Origin: Neckera pumila
Taxonomy: Eukaryota > Streptophyta > Bryopsida > Hypnales > Neckeraceae
Direction of reading: 5' to 3'
DNA: 64,000 bases
NCBI GenBank assembly: GCA_963969595.1
Contig: OZ018409.1
Span: forward strand, 5,904,520-5,968,519
The notes beneath the pieces are model-generated. The model saw only the letters and a program-made list of their open reading frames with translations, was not told where the DNA came from and ran no database searches. Position numbers and translations under genes: made by a program. Below, piece by piece: positions 1 to 11,609 of this stretch (position 1 is the first letter of the stretch; every line of letters begins with the position of its first letter).

Positions 1-1221
1 TGAAGATTGTTCTTTTGTATTGTGCAAACCTGTTTTCAAAAGGGCAAGGAGTAGTGACTATGTGGTCTCAATAGTGCACCCTGAGGGGGTAGACATTATC
101 GAAGACTTGGCATCGTTGGAGGTTCTTTGTCTCTTGCAGAACATCGGGAGCGTTGTTGATCCAGCAGTTGGTGACAGGAGTTGCTTGATGGCAGACTCTA
201 ATGCTGGAGGCCCTCTGAAGCTTCGAGGGACTCTTTTAGATGACTATATGGTAATCCACTACAACTACATGCAAATGCTTATATGCTTTGAGGCATATAA
301 AATACTTGAGCATGACTTCAGTGAGATTTTAAAGGCGTATGGCGGATTGAAGGAGCACAAGGCCTTTGTTCGTGACTTCAGGTGAGTCAAAAAAAATTTC
401 AAAACATTTCTTATTTATTTTTGTACTACATGTTACAATGTTCATTATGCAAAGTTATAAACCATTATGATGATATCTTTAGAACTTGTTGTAGGGTTCT
501 AGATTTAATTCTATGACTTCACTTTTAGAAGTCTTACAAAAGTTTAAAACTAATTGGTTGTGGTTTAATTGTGATTGTCAACAGGAAAGTTGCACAGAGA
601 GCTGCTAAGAGCCACAAAGTGCCTATCGTGAAGGGCACAGCATGGGTGGAAACAGTCCCATTTGGAGTTTTTGCAGAGGGAATCACAATTTTATACAGCT
701 TTGAAGCGGATTCTGAGTCAGGGAAACAGAAAGCTTCAGCTTTGAGGAAGCAAGCTGAAGCCCTCTTTAAAGAAGTCATGGATGAAGGGTGCAAATCCTT
801 GGAGGAGGAGTCAGCATCAGCATGCCTCAATGTTGATGTTAATGCCCTTGAGGCATTAAAAGCCAGCCCACTTGAGGGGTTGGTAAGAGAATGGGCTGAA
901 TCGGCAAGGAACAGGGTACATCGAAATGCATTGGGCCATCCATTTGGCCCAACTACTCCACCAACCCTACGCAAGGCTACACTCAAGTTCTACAACAAGT
1001 GCCTTGATAATGAGATTACCAAGGTAAGAAAGCTAGACTAATTTGAGTTTCCTAAGTTTCCTATATCTTTTGTTTGCATTTGTTGGGGTTTTTTTGTACG
1101 AAAAATGCTATTGCTTGGTTTGTTTCAAGGTTTCAAGAATATTGCACAGCTGGGGAGAGTGAAACTCGAAATCATCAACACAAGCTTAGTCAGTCCACAA
1201 ACACGACTGGAAGCACTGTAA
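1..1221 (+). CDS. 3' part of an unrecognised multi-exon plant gene
   Basis: The gene enters from the left edge. Exon A runs 2-381 and ends at a consensus donor (AG/GTGAGT). Exon B is 585-1023, after an acceptor ending CAACAG, with donor AAG/GTAAGA. The last exon is best placed at 1138-1221, after the second of two close acceptors; all phases then agree and the protein ends in LVSPQTRLEAL. Use of the other frame downstream would give an acidic tail (ESDIFVSDTSDEE, stop near 1265), but that needs a phase shift. The visible 299 residues hold no transmembrane segment or zinc motif. Segments such as GSVVDPAVGDRSCLM, LRGTLLDDYMVIHYNYMQ and TAWVETVPFGVFAEGI look conserved, but I cannot name the family. 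Coding frames are open through all three exons, so it is probably a real gene rather than a relic. Confidence 0.6.
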
Positions 1222-2142
1222 AGGAATCTGACATCTTTGTCAGCGATACAAGTGATGAGGAGTAGCAAAGCCGATGGGGCAACTCGACTCAACGTTGGGT
1301 TCCCCCGGAAGTCGCTTGGATGCAGCAGTCAATGTCCTTGAGGCAGACATCGCCTCGGTCAACGGATCCCAATTTTGTTTTTTCCTATTACTCCGAGAAG
1401 GAAGCTTTGAATCCTTTGAACGGATCTTCATGAGTCAGCCTACTCATTTTTTGGCTAATTTGTTTGACTGGAAGCCCCGAAGTTCAGGACTTGGACATGG
1501 TCTCCGAGCGTCCATCGAGTACGGCAGGCTGCTATTGCTTTTGCAAGTTTTTGAATGTGGGGTTGTAGGTTATGTTAGCAGGTAACTTTTTGCAGTTCAT
1601 CTTGATATTGAATTCGGAGTTAGGGATGGTTGAATAGCCTTCGAAGTGCATTTTCCCGGATTGGAAGTGGGTTTTCCCCAGTGTCGTATAGTACTACTTT
1701 GCACGGGAGTAACTGTTGAAAAACTGAAATTGACAGTTGAATTTCTTGGGGTGTACTAGCAATGAACCTCTTTTTCTGGATGTACGGGGCGATCCATCAG
1801 GGAAGCCTCAGATGCTTGTCAAATAAAGAAAATAGTTGGGCCCCTCGGTGGAGCCATGTGCCGGTCCAGAAATCTCATGTCACTTTGGGGTTAAATCGGA
1901 CAATAAAGGAAATAACACTCGCAAATGAAAGAATGCTCGATTTAATGAGATTTGATAACTATGCTCCAATTTGGGTATACAAATTGCACTATTCAGTGCC
2001 TATTGAAAAAATTTGTATTAAGCATTTTGTAACTCTACATATGCTTGCCAATAGGCTGCTATACCAATGTAGGATTAAGGATTTGGGGCCATAAAAATTA
2101 ATTAATTTTTTTTTAATAATTCTAGGCACTACAAAATGTTTA
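1222..2142. other. 3' flank of the left-edge gene; no supported gene
   Basis: Open frames of about 100 codons occur here (1274-1585 and 1762-2094), but they lack recognisable domains. The first is probably 3' untranslated sequence of the preceding gene. GC content falls towards 2100. Confidence 0.4.
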
Positions 2143-2482
2143 TAAGGGCCACTTTATATTAGGATCTAATTGTTAATCCATCTTCCAAACAACTAAATTC
2201 AACCAATAGGAGTGTCTTAGATTCTTAAATTGGGCTCACCATTGGATCCAAAAGCTTTACATTGAAAGTTAACTCCACTTTCTTTTATATCAAGTAGTTG
2301 CTCATATGGTGGTATTTTGGCCACGGTATTGGCACCCCAAAATTGAGCCTAAATGCTAAAAATTGGTTGTTTGTATATCCTTGATCCAATTTTTCCATGT
2401 TGATACAATTTGGTTTGCCTCTATGTTTGTAAATGGGGTCAACTTGGAATTAGCCATGGGCCCTAATATAAAGTGGCCTTTA
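2143..2482. mobile_element. MITE-like element with 21-bp terminal inverted repeats
   Basis: The left end (2143-2163, starting TAAGGGCCACTTTATATTAG) and the reverse complement of 2462-2482 match at 20 of 21 positions. The roughly 340-bp interior has no coding capacity. The superfamily is not decided, because no clear target-site duplication is visible. Confidence 0.6.
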
Positions 2483-3055
2483 AGGATGATTGACTTTTAT
2501 AAATAAATAAAAAGATTAATAAAAGATTAATAAAACTATACAAACCACAAACTTGAGTAGATAATTATAATTGACCTTTTTAACCGCTCGTAGAAGGTGC
2601 CTCAACATTACTCAAATAATAAGAATTTGATTGGTTAATGCATTAGGACTTGGATTAGAAAGAGTCTCAGAGGAATTATGAAAGATTAGTGATTCAAAAT
2701 TGGATTTAAAAATGGAACAAGGTCCCTCTACCTTCAAAGCATGTTAGGATATGAGCTTAAAAGCGTGAGCCCAGAAGCCTGAGAACCTGTAAGCTTTTAC
2801 TTTTTGAGGTATTTCTTTTTAATTTTGGATTTAGGATCCACGCCTATGCTTTAGGACCCAAGAATGTAGTTTAGAAAATTTTAAAATTTATAGATAAAGA
2901 ATACAAAATAGGTCGTTAAAGTACATTGTGTGAATGCTTCAAAAAAATTAAATAAAATCCTCATCCCCATTGTAAATTCCTAATCATTAGATGACATTGG
3001 AGGGCTGTTTCAGGCCCGTTTCCAAATCTGGCCCGATTTTGTGAATAGTGGTACA

Positions 3056-3646
3056 AGATGACCACATAAATATCATATTATTAATAGCAAGTTCACCTTA
3101 ACGTATAACGTATAATCATAAGTATAATATAATATTATCATAATATGTTATATAACGTTATTATATAACATAATGTAATTATTAATATGTCATTTTATTA
3201 AATATAATATAACACGTTAGTAACTTATAATGACGTAACCATATAATTTTATACTCATATAACGTTATAAATAGTATATATGTATAACTATTATAATAAT
3301 GTATAATATACAATTAATAACGTTATTATACAATGATAGTCGTATATACGTATATACATTAGTTGTTATTTATATAATATACGTTAACAATATGTTAGTA
3401 TATATTAACGTTAATATTATATTTACGTTATATTACATCTTATAATATCGTGTGTTATAATAATATATAACGTTATAATATATATATTACGTATAATATA
3501 GTCGTTAATATATATAATATATTACGTTATTAAATAATATATACGATAATACTATTAATGTAATAATACGTTATTCATAACGTTAGTATACGTAATATGA
3601 CATAATTACAGTAAATATGTGTGATATTACTATATTTAATATGTAC
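3056..3646. repeat. AT-only block studded with ACGT words, flanked by an 11-bp direct repeat
   Basis: Nearly all G and C in this stretch sit inside TAACGTTA, TATACGTA or similar ACGT-centred words. The rest is A and T with many short palindromes. The 11-bp word ATAGTGGTACA occurs immediately before (3045-3055) and after (3647-3657) the block, like a target-site duplication or a slippage scar. No coding sequence is present. Confidence 0.65.
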
Positions 3647-3657
3647 ATAGTGGTACA

Positions 3658-4694
3658 TGGATCAACCAGGCAGTTTGGTCGGTTTGAATTTTGCCAGCTT
3701 GAGAGAATTTTAGGGTGGCAAATACCAGTAGCACAAATTCTTAATTTTAGAAATTACAGACTATAGAAGCAAGTTTTGGCGACGTCCAATTTAATACAGC
3801 CAGCATTTGCTTCCTAGGTGGCATACTCTCGTCCAGCGATCTTTAAATTGGCTAAATTTCTCTCCGGTTCTACCAAAATAATTGTTGCGCTAAAAGTACA
3901 TTGTGGAAATGAAGGAAAAATTTGGATTTTGAGCACATTTTCACACCTCGTTTACAAAATGTCGAAGTTACGTGTATTCATCGAATTTCCTATTAGCATT
4001 CATCTACTACTACTTTTTCATCTGGTAGCTAAAGTTCAATCCTCAATGTCGATTACTAGCAAAGGCAACTGCATCTGATGGCTGGCAGTAGCGAGGATTT
4101 GGGCTTAGGGTTGTTGGCACTTTCTCTCCCCATTAGCATCTTCGTTATCTTCACTTAGAAAATTTTAGCATTCACTTAGAGAATTTTAGCATTTATGTGA
4201 GTGCTTTTCAATTGTTTTGCTTGTTGCGCTTGTTTCTGGACGTTGCCCTTCTTTTTGGACGTTGTACTTATTTTTGGATGGTACTGCTGGTTTTGGGTGT
4301 GCAAGTGCAGGTGGGTAGGCGAGCCATGGCGCCTCGATTGAAATTATCTGAAAACTTCAAAGTGCGTTGCTTCAGGTCTAGTCGCAACACCAACGACTTG
4401 GGCAAATATTTGGCAAATGGTCTTTTGGGTGGCACGCCAATATTCCTTCAATCGGGGGCGATGCTGGCGCAGAGATCATTCACGTTTCTCCAATTCAACT
4501 GTCCAACTTTGTCCCTCATCCGATACTTTGCCCGCCTTCCAGCGTCCTATTGCTTGAGGTTGCCGATCTTGTACTAAGCAATGGCGAGCTGACTGGGAAG
4601 AGGAAGACAAAACTTGCTGCGAAGAATGCAAAGACATCACGAAAGAAGAGGAAGACTGCCCCTAGTATTGTAACACGGCGTTGGTAGGAAGTAT
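3658..4694. other. Intergenic region with uncertain open frames
   Basis: Two open frames (3818-4078 and 4197-4577, + strand) have no recognised domain. The second lies just upstream of the hAT pseudogene and could be part of its decayed 5' region, but nothing in it proves that. Confidence 0.3.
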
Positions 4695-7094
4695 GGGCGT
4701 GTAAGTTCACGTAGGTGGAGGAGGAGTTCAACTCCAGCTGCGATCTTGTTGGTGTCATTTGCCAATGTTGCACCACCATTTTGGGGAAGAGAAAGATTAT
4801 GGTGCCAAAAGCTGACAATTTGGAGAAGCATGAAGGAAAATGGGCATGTAAAGAGGACGGTGTGCTGTTGGCATACTTGAAGAAGGGTGATACCTTCGTG
4901 AAATCAGACTGCAAACACTTGAAATTTTTGAAGCTGTGGGCGGGACGCAAGCCTGGCAGCACTATCGCAGACCAGCTAGCATTGGGCTTGGAGGGCGAAT
5001 CCAAAGAAAGAGAGTTCAATTCTCAACCTTGTTTCAGATTTTGAGTAACAGTTGTTCTATGTGCGATTATGAGAGAGATCAGTATTTGTTGAGGCACCTG
5101 AAGGTGAAAAGTATGCTTAGGAAGCATTGGTCTGAGACCAGCGGGTGGGAAATGAGTGAGCATGTGCATAACTGTGTTGTCTCTGCTTTGAAGTCTGTTG
5201 TTTAGCCTACAAGGTTCGTTTCCATCAATGCTGATGAGGATACTGTCGTTGACACTACGTCTTGGATTGAGGTCCATGAGTACGTTGTTGAATCTTGGGA
5301 GAGAGTTCCTCACTTGCTTCACCTCTCATGTATCTTGGAGAGCAGCACTATTGATCACTTAACTAATGTTATAATGTGCGCTTTGCTCAAAGAAAGAGGA
5401 CTCATCTGTAAGGAGGTCGCTGCAAAGCTGGTCTCCTTCGGGGCTGACGGTGTTTCAACATTTCAAGGCCCCAAAACGGCGTCACTGTCCAGATTTGAGA
5501 CAAGTGGGCCTCGTTCAATCTTGGTGCAAGTTGCGCCAATCATCGCATAAACTTGGTCGTAGAAACACTTTTGAATTACCCGATGGTGAATCGCTTGGAG
5601 GGCCTTTTCTAGTCCGTGTACGTGTATTTCTGTTGCAGCAACAAGCGACACAATGAACTGCAGAAACTAGCCGACCTCATGGAAACTAAAGGGAACAAGA
5701 TGCTACGGAATGTAGAGATGCAGTGGATTTCAATGAGGAGTCCTGCTTAGCGTATAATATCAGAGTACAAAACATTACTTGTGAAGATGGGCGTCAATAT
5801 GTCTTCAAGGCCCGGCCAGAAGGCGAATTTGGTGGCTGCTACTATGTTCAATATCCTTGTTGATGTTGAGGTTCTTTTGAGTTTATCATGCTTCATTCCG
5901 ATGCTCAATGCTGTGCATTGCTTGATTAAACTTTCTCAAACCCGTGATGTCTTTGTATGTGACTTCATGCAAGCCATAATGGTCTGTCAAGGTGACCTTG
6001 CTAGAATGTTCATCGACGCCTCCACGGTTTTCAGTACAACAGAGTTCAAACGTTACTGTGACCTGATCAATCTGAAGTGTTCCAAAATTCCCTTGGAGTA
6101 GAAGCAGTTGCCTGGCAATGACGGTGTAGTCCACCTGCTATTCAATTTCAAGTATACTCATGTTTTTGCGAGATGCCACAACAAGTAGATTGGGAAGCAC
6201 CTTTTTGTGGTTGAAGAGGAGTTCATCCAAGCTCAAGGGAATATTGAACGGCAATTTGCAGGTAACGTTCCATCATTTCTAGTTTTGCTTGAGTTAATTT
6301 CCTATTTTATTATTTTTCAACTTCCCATTTTTTTTCAGCTTCTCGTTTTTTTTTGGTTCAATACATGTTTGAATGGAGGTTTGTTTTTCTTTTAAGTTCC
6401 CAATTTTTTTTATTAAGCAGATGTGGGAATGTTTATAGGTTCATTTTGCTTTTGGGTTCAAATTTTTTTCCTTGAGGTAGATGCTGTGATACAAGTTTGT
6501 TTGGCTGTGAAGTTCAAATTCTTTTGGGTTTGGTAGATGTTCTTGCCTAAAACCGTTCATTGGATTCTCATGGTTCTTGTGTGTTTGTGCAGACATGGCC
6601 TAATCACTGTGTGATGAGTTAGATAGGAGGTTTCCACAACATGAACTCTTTGATGCCATTGGCATTATCTATCCATAGTATTGGAAGCAAGATGGAGCAG
6701 AAGAAAGCTCCATCTTGTCAGTGCTAAAGAATTTCTACTGCCACTCAAAAGTGTTGAATGCAAAGAAGTCACATATTGCTGCTGAGATGCTTTCATTAGC
6801 TCAATGCGACAACAGCAAGGCCTTTTCAAGGTGACAATGAAGGCCAATTGTGATGCAGCTTGTGCAACACCCTTGGATGTCAATCCCGTGATTATATTGT
6901 GGTGTTGGTTGTCATAGAGTCGGCACTTGAGTAAGCTTATATCGAAATACTTTAAATTGGCTGAAATCGGTTGCTGTTTGATACTAGGTAGTGTGGAAGA
7001 CGAGAGGTTCTTTTCTACTTTAAAGTTCCTCAAATCTTGCCATAGGAATAGATTGGGCAAGCATTTATCCCTTGTTGTGCGTATGTTTGGCTAA
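4695..7094 (+). pseudogene. Decayed hAT-superfamily transposase gene
   Basis: Homology continues through several frames. Near 4715-5044 is an N-terminal region with a CQCC-type cysteine group. Near 5220-5550 comes a transposase-like core (DTTSWIEVHEYVVESWERVP, later VSFGADGVSTFQG). Near 5640-6090 is a helical stretch (QKLADLMETKGNK, then NILVDVEVLLSLSCFIPML). At 6940-7094 lies the typical hAT C-terminal dimerisation segment (GSVEDERFFSTLKFLKSC, NRLGKHLSLVVRMF). A T-rich stretch between about 6261 and 6592 has a GTAACG donor and a GTGCAG acceptor and looks like a retained intron. Frame changes between 4715 and 5781 and several stop codons show the copy is dead. I did not find convincing terminal inverted repeats. 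Confidence 0.75.
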
Positions 7095-9287
7095 AAATAC
7101 TTTTTTCTCAAGAATTTTCCATATAGGGAAGCAATTGATTCCTAGAAAAGTGCAGTGAAGGTCGGCCGGCAAGGAGATATCTAAATTACAGAGCGGCAGA
7201 GGATCAGTATCCTCAAATATGCTTAACTTAGTAGAATTCTTGAATTCCGGAGATTCCTTTTCCCTAGTTTCTATGAGGTAGGGCCACCTTTGCTATTCAA
7301 GTTACCTTTGACTAGAAAGTTGTGTGGTGCATTCTATTTTTAAGGAGCTCAGAGCCTAGGACGATACTGTAGCTTCTTTACATGGCGGTGCTGCTGGTGC
7401 ATGATGGACACTTGGAGTTGTGACCTTGGAGACTTGGAGCTACGGCATCAACAGTTGGGCATCATGGATTGTTTTTATTTGTGAATCTAACCCTTCTAAT
7501 GTGTCTTGTTTGTCTTGTGTTGTGTGTAGATCACCAACACTACAAAATTTAGATAGTCTTGCTTTTGCAAGAAGGGTTCAATTTCCTTGTTAGAGATAGT
7601 GTGTTGTAGAAATATAGAAGCCACTTTGTACTCAAATTTGTTTCAAAAAATTGTCCATGTACATGAATACAAAATGACACTTAAACATCCTTCATGAACA
7701 AATATCGCCAATGCTTGACATACCATTGTATTCTCTTTGGCAATTTCAGTCACTTTACAAGTTGAGAAGTAGCCAGATTGACACACAAAATTTCTTCAAG
7801 TGTTGCAACTTGCACTCTACATACAAAAAACAAAAACATCCAAAATTCTACCATTACTTCCCAAAAACCTCTACTAGCTTCTACCAATAGAATTGCAAGT
7901 CACAAAAATAGGTCTCTCTTCTGACGGGAATAGCATGTGTGGCTACATTAGGGTATTAGGTTATGGGAACGCTGCTCTCGTCACATAATCCTCCACTATA
8001 TTTGGAAAGAATGGGCAACTACTTCAAAAAGTTTATTAGCCAATGAAAATTAGAAAAAACATTGGTTGCAATTTGAAAACACGAGCGAAACATCTGTAAA
8101 AAATAATCTTAAAAATTTTTATTTTGAGTAAAAAATAGAAAAAATAGTGATTGAAAAATTCATTCAATTTGGGAATTAAAGGAAAATAGCTGGTACAATT
8201 CAAAAAAATTCCTCAAAATTGGTACTGCATAAAGTTAAGAAGATGTTGAATAAGATAGACAAATTTGTTTCAGGTGAGTCCGCTAAGTTCACTTTGTGGG
8301 CATTCAAACATTGCCACTTTATTCCCTTCTTTTTAGGCACGGCAACTTGATTTTCAATCCTAATATTTTAGTGAGTTTTTGAAGCTAAGGTTAGCAATCC
8401 GTTGGAGACCCTCTTCCCAATTGCATTCCTAGCTGACTACACCTATTCTACGTTTTCGCCTTGAAGTGTAAGAAATACGTAGATAGGGATGTAATTGGAA
8501 GAGAGTCCATGATAGGAATGCCTAATTTATATGCATTCACAAATATGTAGATTATAGATGAAGCATCAGTTTTTCAATCAAATGTGGTAATGTCATTCTC
8601 AAATAGTAGTTTCATTCAGATTTGAATAACCTTCAATATCATGCAAATATCTTCAAGGTTCTATGTTTGAGTTCTCCTGTCTACATGAACAAATGAGTTC
8701 TCTATTTATCCAATATGATTTGCTATTGGGATTGTGTAGTATAATTTTTACATAATTCAATTCTTCAACCCCCAGGAACTCTTCTCTCATGGAAGACTCA
8801 AAAGGTATCAAGTTGTGGCTAAAGCTATATATAATTAAAGCTACACAAATTTGAATGGTATTAATTTGACATGCAGACAATTTAATTTCACTATTGCACC
8901 AACTATAGAATGACTTGACAAATAATCCCTTACAAATTTAATGTAACTAGAATGCTTACTTCCTATGAAAACAAATCGACAAGCAATTCCTAAACTACGG
9001 CACATTACTGTGTACCAAATTGATAAAAGTTGACTTACCACTTGCAAGCCAATACTATAAATTGATTGCACCAACTATGCAAACTACTTGACAATTTGCT
9101 ACATTATTCACCACCTGTGAGCTAGCAAATTGACAAAAATTACGAGACACCAACAAGGCTCAGAAACTGTTTTATTTTTTTTTTATAAATATTTTATTGA
9201 TAATGTCTATATACAAATTGACTCAAGAAAACTATGACCCTAATTGCAATGAATAAGTAAAAGAGAGAAAAAAGAAAAATCAACTAG
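7095..9287. other. AT-rich intergenic DNA
   Basis: No gene is supported. A loosely repeated phrase around 'caccaacta..tgacttgacaa' occurs near 8897 and 9067, suggesting an old short duplication; otherwise I see nothing. Confidence 0.4.
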
Positions 9288-9520
9288 CACTAGTAGAAAA
9301 AAATGGTGCCCAAATTAACAAAAATGAACATAGAAGTGTTGATTTTTTTTATTAATAAGGACAAGTTAATTTGGGTACTTTTGTACACAAAAATGTTGAT
9401 TTGATAACAAAAAAGTGTTCATTTGGTAACAAAAAAGTATTAATTTTTTTGTTAATTTGGACGTTTTTTTTCAAAAATCTACAAAGTATTTTTAAAAAAA
9501 AATTCCTAATCAATGGGGAA

Positions 9521-9610
9521 CTGCAACATGGCACCACCAACTAGGCAACTGTCAACATGGCAGTGCTACCTAAGCTACCCACATGGCAGCACCGCCACCT
9601 AGGCAACTCC
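9521..9610. repeat. Imperfect tandem repeat, about 30-bp unit, GC-rich
   Basis: Three degenerate units of the type 'acatggcaccaccaactagg' follow one another inside the CACTA element, in sharp compositional contrast with the AT-rich surroundings. Confidence 0.5.
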
Positions 9611-9639
9611 CAAGTGGCATTGCCATGCGGGCAACGTCT

Positions 9640-9713
9640 TGGTGGTGCAAGCAAGGGGGTTTGAACCTTGGACCTCGCGGGTGAGGTCCAAGGTTCATAC
9701 CAATACACCACCA
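9640..9713 (-). other. tRNA-like sequence with perfect 15-bp hairpin
   Basis: On the minus strand the 74 nt begin TGGTGGTG and end CACCACCA, complementary ends like an acceptor stem with a CCA terminus. They contain an A-box-like stretch (TGGTGTATTGGTATGA) and a good B-box (GGTTCAAACCC). A perfect 15-bp stem (9662-9676 with 9683-9697, loop GCGGGT) replaces the normal anticodon-arm geometry, so it is unlikely to be a working tRNA. It may be a tRNA-derived fragment captured by the CACTA element. Confidence 0.45.
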
Positions 9714-9789
9714 ACAAACATTAATGTAAATAATGAAAGTAGGAATTTATTTATTAAGTTTTCTGGGGTTTTTTCCATGGTTTTTTAAA

Positions 9790-10140
9790 GTCAGCAGACT
9801 TTGGTGCTCATTTTCACCTAGTATTTGAACTTTTTTCAAAGAATTTTGAACTGGAAAAAGTTGGAAAATGAAGTCAAATTTCACCTCCAACAATCTGTTT
9901 GGAACTCCAAGACTCTGATCAAAAGTTATAATAAAAAAACTGAGACGATGTTCAACCATTTTTTTAAATGTCCAAATGCACCCCTCTCTGATTTTTGTCC
10001 ATAATTTTTGATTGGAGGCTTTAAATCATAAATGGATTATTGGAGGTGAAAGTTTAACTGATTTAGCAACTTATTTTAGTTCTAAGTGTTTTGGAAAAAA
10101 GTCATCTTCTATGTCAAAACCGCCTCCAAAGTCTGCTGAC
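9790..10140 (+). repeat. Foldback unit, arm A of the CACTA palindrome
   Basis: The 351-bp unit starts GTCAGCAGACTTTGG and ends with the inverted form CCAAAGTCTGCTGAC. It is the reverse-complement counterpart of 10323-10675. Confidence 0.75.
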
Positions 10141-10322
10141 TTTTGAAAATACCAAGTAGTGACTAGTTAATTTTCAAAAAGAAATACATAGTATAGTTAC
10201 GAGTTCAAAAGCTCCTAAAGAAGCAAAAAAATTTCAGAAAAAAAATTCTTAAAATTGCATGTATAGTTGAAGCATAGAAGTTGTTTTATTGAGTTTTTTC
10301 ATTTTTTCCAATGTTTTTAAAA

Positions 10323-10675
10323 GTCAGCAGACTTTGAAGGCGATTTTGACATAGAAGATGACCTTTTTTCAAAAAACTTAGAACTAAAATAAGTTGCTAA
10401 ATCAATTCAACTTTCACCTCCAACTATTCGTTTATGATTTCAAGCCTCCAATCAAAAGTTATAGACAAAAATCAGAGAGGGCTGCATTTGGACATTTAAA
10501 AAAAAAATGGTTGAACACCCTCTCAGTTTTTTTGTTGTAACTTTTGATCAAAGTCTTGAAATTGCAAACGGATTATTGGAGGTGAAAGTTGACTTCATTT
10601 GCCAAATTTTTTTAGTTCAACGTTTTTTGAAAAAAATCAAATACTAGGTGAAAATCACCACCATAGTCTGCTGAC
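10323..10675 (-). repeat. Foldback unit, arm B of the CACTA palindrome
   Basis: The 353-bp unit starts GTCAGCAGACTTTG and ends AGTCTGCTGAC. Read in reverse complement it aligns along its whole length with 9790-10140, so the two arms form a hairpin of about 890 bp with a 180-bp spacer. Confidence 0.75.
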
Positions 10676-10946
10676 TTTAGAATGTGAATTTAAAAAAACA
10701 AACAATTGCACTTTTAATAGTTTAAAAGATTCCAAAAGGTTCCAAAAGATTCCCAAATGATTCCATAAAGTTTAACAAACTTTGGTTGATTTGACACTTG
10801 TACTACCCAAGTCAACAAAAAAAATGTCACTTTTTTGTTAATTTGGGCAAAATCAACAAAAAACTTTGGAAATGGACAATACATTATCCAAATTAACAAA
10901 AATTTGTTGATGGTTTGTTGATTTGGGTACGGATTTTCTACTAGTG

Positions 10947-11609
10947 TAGACTTAAAGTCAAGTGGGAGTAATAGAAAGACATGTCTATTCATTTAAGTTT
11001 CTTCCTATCTACTTCCCCTACTTCAAATCTTTTCATTTAGCCTATTTGATATCTAATCTTGTAAATTGTTTTTTTATACCAATTATCAGCCAATTTATCA
11101 GGGTCCAATGGAAATAAAATCTATTAGCTACTCCTATTTACACTAGAAAAAGCAAATAGAAAATTGGAAAATTCATGTGACTACAGATTGCAAACTATCT
11201 ACATGTTTCAACAACCTCCATCTTATTTCTTAGCCGAAACAACTAATGTATATAGCAAACTGTTTTTTTTGCCTATTGCTAAAGAATAAAACCCTTACAC
11301 ATGTCTCATTTCTCTTTTCACCAGCCTTTTTTTTTTACTTTTTGAGAAAGTGCTAGAATGGCAATCACTTATAATTTAGTGAAGCACTGTATTTCTACAT
11401 TCATTCATCTTTTGGACCAAAAAACACTTTTCAATCATATTCATGCACTTTTTCATCCAAATTTGGCGATTTCATCAGCATTTTAAATAGAAATGGTAAA
11501 TTTCTGGCAAAAAATAGACATTTATTTTGAAATGGTGCAATCTGGCTCCATGGTGCCAAAAAAAGGGCTGCTTCTCACTATCTATTCAATAACACAACAA
11601 TAACACTCC
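10947..11609. other. AT-rich intergenic DNA
   Basis: I see no gene, clear repeat or mobile-element end here. Confidence 0.4.

Larger units (their letters stand above)
9288..10946. mobile_element. Non-autonomous CACTA (En/Spm) transposon, complete
   Basis: The left end reads CACTAGTAGAAAA and the right end reads TTTTCTACTAGTG, the classic CACTA terminus in inverted orientation. A 3-bp target duplication TAG flanks both sides (9285-9287 and 10947-10949), the size expected for this superfamily. Subterminal regions are full of short repeats related to CCAAATTAACAAAAA in both orientations, as is usual for transposase-binding regions of this superfamily. The 1659-bp interior encodes no transposase. 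Instead it carries a GC-rich tandem repeat, a tRNA-like hairpin and a large palindrome made of two inverted 352-bp foldback units. Confidence 0.92.

Noticed and set aside
4516..5019. 167-codon frame on the minus strand
   Set aside because: It overlaps the hAT-like coding signal on the + strand and has low-complexity Ser/Phe composition without domains.
9640..9713. A functional tRNA gene
   Set aside because: The 15-bp perfect stem overlaps the anticodon and T-arm regions, so a normal cloverleaf cannot form.
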